From contig CM121342.1 of the NCBI GenBank assembly GCA_051530055.1, positions 14,198,001 to 14,262,000 of the forward strand: a stretch of DNA of 64,000 nucleotides, in the 5' to 3' direction. The notes under the pieces were generated by a model. It did no database searches and was not told the DNA's origin. It saw nothing but the letters and a program-made list of their open reading frames with translations. Shown here one piece after another: positions 27,600 to 36,498 of the stretch. Source of the DNA: Neoechinorhynchus agilis (lineage: Eukaryota; Acanthocephala). The position numbers and the translations under genes were made by a program. Within the stretch, counting starts at the first letter, position 1. The number at the start of each line of letters is the position of its first letter.

Positions 27600-28025
27600 G
27601 CGTTCTTAAACTCCATGTTTAAGAAATATTGTTTATAGAAACGTTTCGAACATCGTCGGGTTCATCATCAGTTCCAAAATATAAGTGGTTAAATAGTTAT
27701 TCTGCTTTCACACGTGCTTATGGTTGATTGTGTTGCTACATTTTTTAGCCATGAGGACGGAATCAAGGAAGCATTCTTAATCAAAGAATAGAAACGGGAC
27801 ATGAATGACCAACGAGGTTACAAACTCTGTGTTCATAACTAAAAATTTAACAACACAATCAACCATAAGCGCGTGTGAGAGCTGAATAACCATTTAACCA
27901 CTCTTGTATTTTAGAACTGATGATGAACCCCACAAGGTTCGAAACGTCCTTAATAAAAAATTGTTTAGCGAATGAACACTTCTAAACAATAATTCTCATG
28001 ATATACTCCGGTACTTCCTCACATA
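27600..28025. repeat. Fold-back repeat with two hammerhead-like cores (copy A)
   Basis: The arms are inverted: TATGGTTGATTGTGTTG near 27720 pairs with CAACACAATCAACCATA near 27855. Each arm carries a CTGATGATGAACC...GTTCGAAAC block, minus strand at 27641-27671 and plus strand at 27917-27945. This is the hammerhead layout: CUGAUGA, stem GAACC/GGUUC, then GAAA. It ends with a TATACTCCGGTACTTCCTCACATAT tail shared with the copies at 38.2 and 59.1 kb. Confidence 0.65.
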
Positions 28026-28608
28026 TCGTCATCCATGCTTAAGCTGTGCACTTAAAATAGGGCGTTTATCAAAAACGAAGAAATTCTATCCTAATCGACA
28101 GCCACCACATTACCGTTGAGCCGCGATTTCATGTTTATTGTAACTTCAGGTTTGATATTTGTTTAAGTACAAATGAAAAAACGGTGATTTACTTATTTGT
28201 GAAGCTAACACAATTACACTCCTTGTTTTAATATTATCCCATATGCATTTTAATGTTTTAAACAACTTTGAGTGTATACAATTCATTGACTTCTCATTTG
28301 AGCCGATTCACGAATTACGCTGAAGTGTTTAGCTATTTTCTTGAGTTATCGTTCTTGACTTACTTTATGAGTTATGCAACCAAAGCTAAAAGTAATGAGT
28401 CTCGGTGCTGTTAGGTAAACTATCTCCGGTGAATGCAACTAAGCTGCTCTGACTTGAACACGTAATCGAGCTTTCTCATTCATTGCTTTCTACTTGCAAA
28501 TGATTCAGAACCATTGCCTTGCTAAAAAATGCTTTTATAAAAGATTCAGATTCGTCGTCTTTTCTGTTTCGTGAGCACAACGAATACACACAAATCAAGT
28601 TTTTTCGC
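28026..28608. other. Intergenic, nothing recognised
   Basis: AT-rich spacer upstream of the repeat-containing protein. The frame of that gene is open back to about 28519 but has no ATG there. Confidence 0.3.
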
Positions 28609-29913
28609 ATGGAATACAGTGCTATCGAATCTGCGGACAGGTATCATGGCGAACTGCAAAATACCGAAGTGGTAAATGCGTCAAAATTCAGCCGAACCCG
28701 GCATTCTGGAAAGCCCTACAATTACGAAGACGCTCTGAAATATCGATTTCCCGAGCACCGCGACTATGTCGCGTCCCAAAACTTCATTCCTTCAAAAATA
28801 GATCCTTACTATGAGAAACTGAAATCACTGTCTAATCAACAGCTTGCTACTCGACTGGACGAATATTCAAGGCAGGATGAAAATCCATCCAAATCTACCA
28901 TGACTTTTAAGCGAAATCAATTTGAAAGGCCGATCACGCGATTCGATGCTTCAACGCAGTCGACAACAGTTGAGGGCAACACAGGTTTTGTAGATCATGA
29001 TCAAGGATTTGGCAATGAGTACTTAATGAACACTTTAAATCAATCAACATTAAAAGATAGACAACCTAACGATGAATTACACCAAAGGAGGCACTCTAAT
29101 AAGCAGACGATGAGCACTTTAAATCAATCAACCTTGAAAGATAGACAACCGAACGGTGGATTAGACCAAAGGAGGCACTCTAATAAGCAAACTATGAGCA
29201 CTTTGAATCAATCAACTTTGAAAGATAGACAACCGAACGGTGGATTAGACCAGAGAAGGTACTCTAATAAACAAACGATGAGCACTTTAAATCAATCAAC
29301 TTTGAAAGATAGGCAACCTAACGGTGGATTAGACCAGAGAAGGTACTTTAATAAACAAACGATGAGCACTTTAAATCAATCAACTTTAAATGATAGACAA
29401 CCGAACGGTGGATTAGACCAGAGAAGGTACTCTAATAAACAAACGATGAGCACATTAAACTCTAACAAGGTTATCGAAATATCGTACGCGGATGAAGGTC
29501 GTACGAATGCTTCAAATCAAACTGCTTTTATAAGCGACAAATTGAATAGTAGAGAAAGTGCAAAATCACTTTCCAAAGCACAACAAATAAGCCTTTCAAG
29601 ACGATCATTGCCAACTGAACCGAGAAGGAATGAGAGTAGTCAAAGCAAAGTTAGTGGTTTGCAGCATAAATCACCTAATCCTCAAACAGTGAATGTTGTG
29701 GTCGAACATGAAAGGCATAGATGTGCAATGTATAATGGGTATGTTCACGTGCAACAGGGCGTAAAGGCTCCCCCTAAAAAGCAGCCGGGAGACACTATTA
29801 TTACGGACAAACAGGAGATCGATAAAATTCTACAAGTTGTGAATTATGGACTGTATACTCGTGTAGAAAACAAGAATCGAAAATTAGGTCCAAAGTGGAA
29901 TGCGGGATGCTGA
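28609..29913 (+). CDS. Protein with five 28-residue tandem repeats, unknown
   Basis: Single-exon gene of about 434 residues, starting at the first ATG (MEYSAIESADRYHGELQ). The N-terminal third is charged and Tyr-rich. Residues about 140-279 are five near-identical repeats of MSTLNQSTLKDRQPNGGLDQ plus RRYSNKQT. The C-terminal region ends GPKWNAGC. There are no membrane segments or signal peptide; composition is polar and Gln/Asn/Ser-rich, so largely disordered. I recognise no family. A structural or nucleic-acid-associated role is possible, but that is only inference from composition. Confidence 0.7.
   Translation: MEYSAIESADRYHGELQNTEVVNASKFSRTRHSGKPYNYEDALKYRFPEHRDYVASQNFIPSKIDPYYEKLKSLSNQQLATRLDEYSRQDENPSKSTMTFKRNQFERPITRFDASTQSTTVEGNTGFVDHDQGFGNEYLMNTLNQSTLKDRQPNDELHQRRHSNKQTMSTLNQSTLKDRQPNGGLDQRRHSNKQTMSTLNQSTLKDRQPNGGLDQRRYSNKQTMSTLNQSTLKDRQPNGGLDQRRYFNKQTMSTLNQSTLNDRQPNGGLDQRRYSNKQTMSTLNSNKVIEISYADEGRTNASNQTAFISDKLNSRESAKSLSKAQQISLSRRSLPTEPRRNESSQSKVSGLQHKSPNPQTVNVVVEHERHRCAMYNGYVHVQQGVKAPPKKQPGDTIITDKQEIDKILQVVNYGLYTRVENKNRKLGPKWNAGC
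29026..29445 (+). repeat. Coding minisatellite, 5 x 84 bp
   Basis: Five in-frame 84-bp units, the first the most diverged and the later ones nearly identical. A short partial unit (MSTLN) follows. The unit length is a multiple of three, so copy-number change would keep the frame. Confidence 0.95.
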
Positions 29914-30913
29914 AGTAGCGGTGACCTTACCTTTCCTTAGTCCACTATTTCGATTTCTGTGGTATATCGACGAAACCCCAACGCCATTTCCACCGACAAA
30001 AATGTGGTATTAAGAACGAAGATGTGATAAACGATCTCAATATTCGACTCATGTAAGCTGTGAAAAGAAATCCATCTCTACCAATTGTATGCATGACGTG
30101 TGTAGTTTCATCCTTTATTCAAATAGGTTTCCTGTTTTGCCGATTGCTATAGAAGTCGTTTTATAAATGTGCAGGGGCGCAGTTTTAAATGGTATTACGG
30201 ACAATGGAGTTCACATTTGCAAATAACGTATTCTTAATAGATACATTAAATTACTCGAATTAGAAGCATTAAGCTCTTACGAAATGCATAATGAACAAAA
30301 TTAGTAATCTAATGCAATAATTTTATCTTATGTCTGGCTAGCCGGTTACATTTTTAAGTGTTTAAGTGAGCGTCCTTTACTCGGTTGATTATTTTCCGCT
30401 GAAGGGAGGAAAATAACTAAAGAATCCTGCCTCTTCGGGAGGTATCTGAGGATCCGTAGGATGTACAAAACTCATTACCGTACGGTTCAGCGTGTTAAGT
30501 GATTTTGTGCGTTTGCTTGCCCGAGATCGGTGGGCTGTGTGCCCAAGGAGAATTAACAACGGTGTAAAGGAGGATATTCACCTCAACACTCAGGAAAAAT
30601 TAGTGCAATAAGTTGAAAACGCGGTCGAGATTTTCAGTTGGCAATAGTTAGTTAGTCTTAATCAAAAGCGAGCTAAACACAGAGAACGATTCTTATATGA
30701 GGCTTTCGAGAACGGCCGGGGAAAACTCCAATAAATGGCCACAAGCAGTCGGATTGAAACACACCCCTTGTTGAAAAAGCTTACGATACTCTTAAAGGCC
30801 GACTTTACGAGGTTTTCCGGCCACGACTAGTGGCGATCTCGTCAATGTAGCCCGGAGACTCTATTCTGATGAGCACCACCGGGTACGCTGCTCCATAACG
30901 AAACAATGAGAAT
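29914..30913. repeat. Intergenic with a dispersed-repeat copy (about 30331-30560)
   Basis: The segment with CTAGCCGGTTACAT, then TTTACTCGGTTGATTATTTTCC, then CCGAGATCGGTGGGCTGTG matches parts of the repeat inside the ALG1 intron (34620-35070). It also shares CCTC..GGGAGGTATCTGAGGATCC with 44.43 kb. The remaining sequence holds nothing recognised. Confidence 0.5.
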
Positions 30914-31075
30914 TGTGGAAGTGGGGAAAAATTATATATCCAAGAATCACGTTAATTGAAATATTTCGTCTAATCACGCTGGACTTCTTCAGTCATTTAT
31001 TGTTTGTTGGTGATAGACGAAATATTTCAATTAAAGTGATTCTTGGATATATAATTTTTCCCCACTTCCACATAC
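30914..31075. mobile_element. MITE, near-perfect inverted repeat
   Basis: The left arm 30914-30976 and right arm about 31012-31071 are almost perfect reverse complements (GTGGAAGTGGGGAAAAATTA at one end and its complement at the other), with a loop of about 35 bp. No coding capacity, so it is a non-autonomous DNA-type fold-back element. Confidence 0.85.
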
Positions 31076-31540
31076 TCATGGATTTTATCTTTAACAGTGA
31101 GAATTGCCGTATGAGTAGAAACGACATTGCCTAGTGTGGAAACGCTCGAGTGGACACTACTGAGCTGAACCCTACCTTTAGAAGGGCCTTGAACTCTGTC
31201 CTGTATGGAATGACAATTTTCCCTTTGCGGTATGAAAAATGCCTAGTCTGGAGCGCTGGCAACAGACAATCAAAGTAACGCGTCCTCGGTGATGGGAGGT
31301 GATGGGATTGTAGCGGAAAAGAAGAAATCTACAAATTACGTCAAATTAGGATATGACCACGATTTCGTGCGATTTGGAGTCGATACTTATGGGACGCTCG
31401 ATGATTTTGGGCCATCGAATGAGGAAAGTGACCGGTGACCATAGATAGCATTATGGGCATGACCTCGACCGGCGGCGAACTTGGTCGTGATTGATACTGC
31501 TATTATAATCAAAATTAATAAATTGTCTATTAAAAAGGTT
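31076..31540. other. Intergenic, nothing recognised
   Basis: Spacer and 3' flank of the minus-strand membrane protein gene. Confidence 0.3.
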
Positions 31541-32170
31541 TTATATTGAGAATATAGAGAATATCAGGGACATTTTGGCAAGCTGTGTAATCATACAAAT
31601 ACAGAATATCATTGCCGCAATTACTGTTGCACCATATTGTAGAGTTGTTTCACGATTGAAATTCTTTGTAGCTCCGAACAGAATGGCAACCAGAATGATT
31701 TCTATAAGTCCATCGACTATTCTTATGATTCCCAGAGCGAATTTGAGTTTTTTGATTCGACGAAATTGTAACGGAAGCTCAAGTAAAGTTTGTGCAACCG
31801 AAATGACACCAAACGTGATTAGCATATTTGAAACCACTGTAGGGTTATGGACGAACCACCGTTTGATTTCTGCGACTACATGTGAGCCCACTCTTGGATT
31901 TATGTTGCATTTCATTGACGCGCCAACAGCAATGAGCACGATGCCATAGAGAATAGTGAGGACGTTCATCAGGATGATGAAAACTCGAGATAGCCTTTGG
32001 AATTCTGCTTCTCGTTTAGTGAATTCAGCGGCTTCATCGTCTGGAAAAAGAAGCGCCAGACGTGCATTGGATAGCTTACGGTCATCCGGAGCTGTGACTG
32101 AAAAATGATCTTCGCTTCCTTTTGATGATGTTGAATCGTATTCTTGAGCAGCATGAGATTGCGCGTTCAT
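31541..32170 (-). CDS. Four-helix membrane protein, unknown (tetraspanin-like topology)
   Basis: Single-exon gene of 209 residues. A polar N-tail of about 60 residues is followed by four hydrophobic segments: VFIILMNVLTILYGIVLIAV, VSNMLITFGVISVAQTLLEL, IIRIVDGLIEIILVAILF and TVIAAMIFCICMITQLA. A loop of about 30 residues between helices 1 and 2 has a single Cys, so the Cys-Cys-Gly signature of true tetraspanins is absent. Function unknown. The upstream region carries a MITE about 100-270 bp from the start. Confidence 0.65.
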   Translation of the reverse strand: MNAQSHAAQEYDSTSSKGSEDHFSVTAPDDRKLSNARLALLFPDDEAAEFTKREAEFQRLSRVFIILMNVLTILYGIVLIAVGASMKCNINPRVGSHVVAEIKRWFVHNPTVVSNMLITFGVISVAQTLLELPLQFRRIKKLKFALGIIRIVDGLIEIILVAILFGATKNFNRETTLQYGATVIAAMIFCICMITQLAKMSLIFSIFSI

Positions 32171-32270
32171 GTTCTAGTAAGAATTTAGGAAACACGACTG
32201 CAGTGAGTATGCCTTCTCCTAAAAAAGCAGAATAGCCCAAGTCGGAGGAGAAAGTTAACATGAAAAAAGT

Positions 32271-32443
32271 GAGGATTGCATTCGGGTGTGGTTAGATATA
32301 TATGGTTGTTTAGGTCGCCTGTCGACACGTTTAAAAACTTACAAGCAACTGAATCGAACAAATGACTGATTCCAGTAGTCGAAATATACATTCGCCTTTA
32401 ATGATCCCTCCTCTCGGGTTAGACAAGCGACCTAAACAACAAC
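32271..32443. mobile_element. MITE with 24-bp terminal inverted repeats (copy 1)
   Basis: The left end GTTGTTTAGGTCGCCTGTCG (from 32305) and right end CGACCTAAACAAC (to 32440) are inverted. The interior matches the interior of 61256-61421 but in the opposite orientation, while about 30 bp outside the left repeat (GATTGCATTCGGGTG) are shared in the same orientation. Confidence 0.7.
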
Positions 32444-32816
32444 ATGAAAAAAGTACCTGGCCTAAGTCGATGGGAACTAAACCCATCTATAAATATCGGA
32501 GAACTACTCCGAACGCGCACACACAACAGTTCTGTTACGTTCAATACAACAATGAACTAGTTCGTGTTGCGACACAAAACGGCCGCAATTGAAACTTTAC
32601 CATATAACTTTTTAATCGAAACAAAAAGATTAAAACAAATTCGGACCTAAACGGGAAGTTGCAGTAGGCAAAATATACGAGAAAGCATATACCGTTTATG
32701 AATTTATAAAAGGAACTCACCCTAAGCGCAAAATAGGATAACGATCACTTTTTTTCCATTAAAAGTTCCATATTGTTGCTACTATTTTTTATTTCATTAA
32801 ATATCTCGCTTATGGT
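32444..32816. other. Intergenic, nothing recognised
   Basis: AT-rich stretch between the MITE and the 3' end of the minus-strand phosphatase gene. Confidence 0.3.
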
Positions 32817-33938
32817 CTATTTAATCATTTTCCACAGTGCCCCCAGACTGTCCACGTAGTATTTTGGAATAAAGTCGTTATTTTGTTTTGAGAATTGATT
32901 GATTTCCTCTAGATTTGTGTGGCCCGTAAACACGGCCAGGGTGCTCATTCCATGACGATTTCCGAACGCTATGTCGGTTTCTAGTCTTATTTTCCGAACA
33001 CAAAAATGGAAATTAACGAATGATTGGAAAAAATTCAAGCACTTGCCTGTCTCCTACCATCAGACATTTGGCTGAGTTCATTGGTTGAATCTTTTGTAGT
33101 AGATGAAAAGCACTGGAATGCGGTTTCCCCAGGACCATTGGTCGCAATCCTGTAGCAGCCACAACACTAGCCAATATGCTGCCTGTTCCGGGATACACTA
33201 GATCGTTCCCCTCTTCACCCGGGAAATTGGCATCATCATTTGCAGCGATGAAAAGGCAGCCTTTGCGTTTAGCATAACTGGAAGCCTTCAGAATCTTGAG
33301 GAGACTCACGTGGCGATCGAACCCGACCACCACGCATCCGACCTGTTGGGTTTTTTATGTTCGTCCGTAAGAAAAACGCGATTACCTCATTGTCCAAATC
33401 TACTTTGATCGATCCATAATCGATCGGTGGAAATGGGTCCGGTCCAGCACCGAGTGTTGTAATTCCAACCTCCTTGAGTTCATCAACAATACCAGATTCT
33501 CCAATCGCATAGACCTTTTTCCCAAATCCAATGGATTTCAGATACTCCGCAATGAGCCAACTGCTGGGAACTATGTTCGTCTTTTGAACGTCGTATCTTA
33601 GAATAAGATATTGGGAACATCACTTTAAGCGAACCTTATCTATTCCCACAACTCCAAATCCTATTAATTTATCCAAATAAATCTGGCGAGATTTTGAGCT
33701 GTTATTGGTAAGGAAATAGACCCGTTTGCCCTTATTTTAAGAAGACTTCAAGCGCTTTTGTTGGCGAGAGACAACTCACGGCTTGAATGAGGTAATTCAA
33801 GAATTCAGGGACACCTTGAAAGACGCTTGACCATTTCCAGAGAACGCCATCGCAATCGAATATGAAACAGTCGTATGCTTCAATGAGTTGCCGTGCCGTT
33901 TGATCCGTCACTTCCGTTGGTTGGCAGACCGAAGTCAT
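32817..33938 (-). CDS. PGP orthologue: Phosphoglycolate/glycerol-3-phosphate phosphatase (HAD family)
   Basis: Haloacid-dehalogenase-type phosphatase that removes phosphate from 2-phosphoglycolate or glycerol-3-phosphate in the cytosol. Exons on the minus strand: 33780-33938, about 33641-33730, about 33386-33598, 33047-33342, 32817-32985; about 308 residues (human 321). Motif I is FIFDCDGVLW, motif II is FLTNNSSKS, motif IV region is MVGDRLETDIAFG. The last intron uses a GC donor (AG|GCAAGT), an accepted minor class. The second intron is unusual: a GT-AG cut from the first GT shifts the frame; see findings. The first ATG precedes a conserved N-terminus and is 120 bp from the divergent ALG1 start. 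Confidence 0.92.
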
Positions 33939-34058
33939 TTAGAATTTCTCATCCTGATCCCGCCACTCAACAGCTATACTCTTAGCGTCAATGCTCGAAA
34001 GAAATAGACTCATGATTAATGCATAGTATGCAACAAAAAACTTCATCGAATACTCGGA
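33939..34058. promoter_or_regulatory. 120-bp divergent promoter, PGP and ALG1
   Basis: The two start codons point away from each other with 120 bp between them, so the genes must share a promoter region or overlap in their 5' leaders. No specific motif is called. Confidence 0.5.
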
Positions 34059-36365
34059 ATGACATTGTTCGTCTTGCTTTTGTCCGTTTTAGTGATCGCA
34101 TTTCTATACGGAATCGTTAATGTTTGGATAACGAATTTCACTGATACTCAGCTCGTTGTTGTGATGGTTATGGGCGATGTGGATCACAGTCCTAGGATGA
34201 AATCTCACGCAGAATCAATTCGTACCCATTTGCCCAATGCAAAAGTCATTTTGGCCGGATACGGGAAATCCTCCAGTGAACAAGGTATCATGAGTCTCAG
34301 GAGATGCCCGCAGCCAACGGGCATTCTGAAACGCGTTATTTTCGATACCTTAACAATTATATCATTTTTATTCGTCCATTTGTCTTCAATTCCAACTCTC
34401 ATCATCGTTCAGAATCCACCTTGTATTCCTTTAATTCCAATCTCTTATCTATACTCACGGCTAACCAAGTGTAAACTACTCATTGACTGGCACAATCTTG
34501 GACACTGCCAACTTGCGCTTAAATAGCGAGGGGAAAATGTATTTTAATGGTTTTCACCTTCGTTTAGTGCTCATTTATATTTTAACTTTTAAAAAAGGGA
34601 CGAAACCGAAGTCAACGTTTTTTAGGAAGTTTTAAAGTGAACATCCCTTACGCGGTTGATTTCTTGAACACACAGCCAACCGATCTCGGTCAAGGAAACG
34701 AATAAAATCATTTCGTCCGGATTATTAAATACCTTCCGAGGAGGCGGGACTTATTTGTGAGTTTTCTCCCTTCAACGATGTATTTCGTCCCTTTTGGTTA
34801 TGAGTCATCGCCAATAATGGATTTTGGACCTTTTGACCCTGAAATAGGGATTAGGAGCTCAAGTTCATTGGGTCATCTCGACTCAACGACGGAATGTACA
34901 ACAAACTCAGCCAGTTTTTAACTTGGGGAAAGTTTTGAGTTATTTTATCTTTAAGTCTGTCTAGCCGGTTACATATATTCTATTTATTGAGGTGAACATC
35001 CCTTACATGGTTGATTATTTTCCTTGGGAACACAGCCCACCGATAAGAGTCAAGGAAGCGCATAAAATCACACTACTCATTGGCAGGCACAATCTAGGAA
35101 AAAAATATCAAACTTCTTTTTGTAGTTTTAAATGCTCGAAGCGCTCCTTGTCAAGTTAATCTTGTTTGTAGCTAGGCAAAGTTCCAGGGATTAAAAAAAT
35201 TCGGAATCTTCTTTACGTTTTTCCTCGCAAGAGACAACAGATTGACCATGAACTCCACTCAACTGATCAAAATGACAATCCGCCTATCCGCAACTCATCC
35301 AGTTTCCTAGTCGATCTTTACTATTTAACTGAGATTTTCTGCGGACGTTTGGCTAATTACAATCTCTGCGTAAGTACGATGATGAAGGAATGGCTTTACG
35401 ACAACGGAATAGATTGCGTTGATGTTTTCTATGACCGACCTCGATCGATATTCAATCCTTTCAAATTCCATTCATATGAAGAAAAAATAGAGAAGTTAGC
35501 TGAAATTAGAAGTTCGGATACCAATTTTAGAGAACTGGCTCATTCGTTGAGGGAAAGGAATCATCTACTAGTTGTTACAAGTACTTCTTGGAGTCTAGAC
35601 GAACCATTTGATGTTTTATACCGCGCAATACAACTTTACGAACAATCAACGCTACCGGATAAGCTACCTTTGTGTGTTTTAGCGACCGGGAAAGGAGCAC
35701 TTAAGGATTACTGGGCTAGTAGAAACGCGGATGATATACGCAGTGATATAATGCACTCTAAAATATGGATGGGATGGCTCTCGGAGTCCGATTATACCAA
35801 AATTTTGTCTTTAATATGCAGAAAACTGCTCAGTCTTGTATTTTGGTTTAGCTGCTGGGGTATTTCAGATTTTCACTTTTACCGGTGACTTGCATCGGTG
35901 ACTCAATTTACGAAGCAATAATTTCTCAATTAGCCTTTATTTTGGAATTTACAAATCCACAGTCAGTTGTTGTAAGCGTTCGATTTCATTCCATTTTCAT
36001 GTGATTAAATTTCAAGAGAAGCTTCCTTGGTCAGTTTACTTGCATACGAATGTGACATCGGTGTTAGTTTACATCGATCGGCAAGTGGAATGGATCTTCC
36101 TATGAAAATTCTCGATATGCTCGGTTCTGGTCTCCATGTATTTGCTCTTGACTACGGGCAATGTCTTAATGAACTATGCGATCAATACGGCAATGATCGG
36201 ATCACCACTTTCCCTGCAGATCCGCAGCACTTGTGCCATTTGCTTCTAAATGCAGCAGTTAGAAAAGATAACCGAGAAACGGCGAATATGAAGAGTTTTT
36301 CCGACGAATGGGACGATGTTGTCAAAAACATTATTCTTCAACTTTGTCCGGGACTACAAGCGTAA
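34059..36365 (+). CDS. ALG1 orthologue: ALG1 chitobiosyldiphosphodolichol beta-mannosyltransferase
   Basis: Adds the first mannose to the dolichol-linked oligosaccharide on the cytosolic face of the ER. N-terminal membrane anchor LFVLLLSVLVIAFLYGIVNV, then the glycosyltransferase fold with LLIDWHNLGH, the stretch GRLANYNLCVSTMMKEWL, VVTSTSWSLDEPFDVL, and the C-terminal donor site ECDIGVSLHRSASGMDLPMK. The last exon is 36035-36365, joined by a GT-AG intron (35807-36034). The first intron (about 34525-35220) has no GT donor in a usable position and holds a dispersed repeat and a duplicated exon fragment. The middle exon carries about 25 extra residues relative to human between WHNLGH and FLVDLYYL. 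Confidence 0.88.
34620..35070. repeat. Dispersed repeat with direct terminal repeats, in ALG1 intron
   Basis: The blocks 34636-34713 and 34992-35070 share GTGAACATCCCTTAC..GGTTGATT, the ACACAGCC..CCGAT phrase and the ending AATAAAATCA. The core (GTTTTCTCCCTTC, CGTCCCTTTTGGTTATG, GACCCTGAAATAGGGATT) matches the repeat at 44415-44600. Part of the same family is at 30331-30560. Confidence 0.65.
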
Positions 36366-36498
36366 ACTCTAAATACACTGAACATGCTTAGTTTTGATGG
36401 GTATCTGTAAGAAGGATACTTATAGATCATTCTTGAAACCTTTCTTGTACAATATCGTTGTACTCCAACTTTTCTGACGCATCTAACTCCCTTTTTAG
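36366..36498 (+). promoter_or_regulatory. 133-bp ALG1-Timeless spacer with possible trans-splice acceptor
   Basis: Only 133 bp separate the ALG1 stop from the Timeless ATG, and the ATG is preceded immediately by ACTCCCTTTTTAG, a strong 3' splice site with no upstream exon needed. This is the layout of a nematode-style operon with spliced-leader addition. The same AG could also be the acceptor of an unseen 5' exon. Confidence 0.45.

Noticed and set aside
31541-32170. A true tetraspanin
   Set aside because: Four helices are present, but the Cys-Cys-Gly motif and the large Cys-rich second loop are missing.
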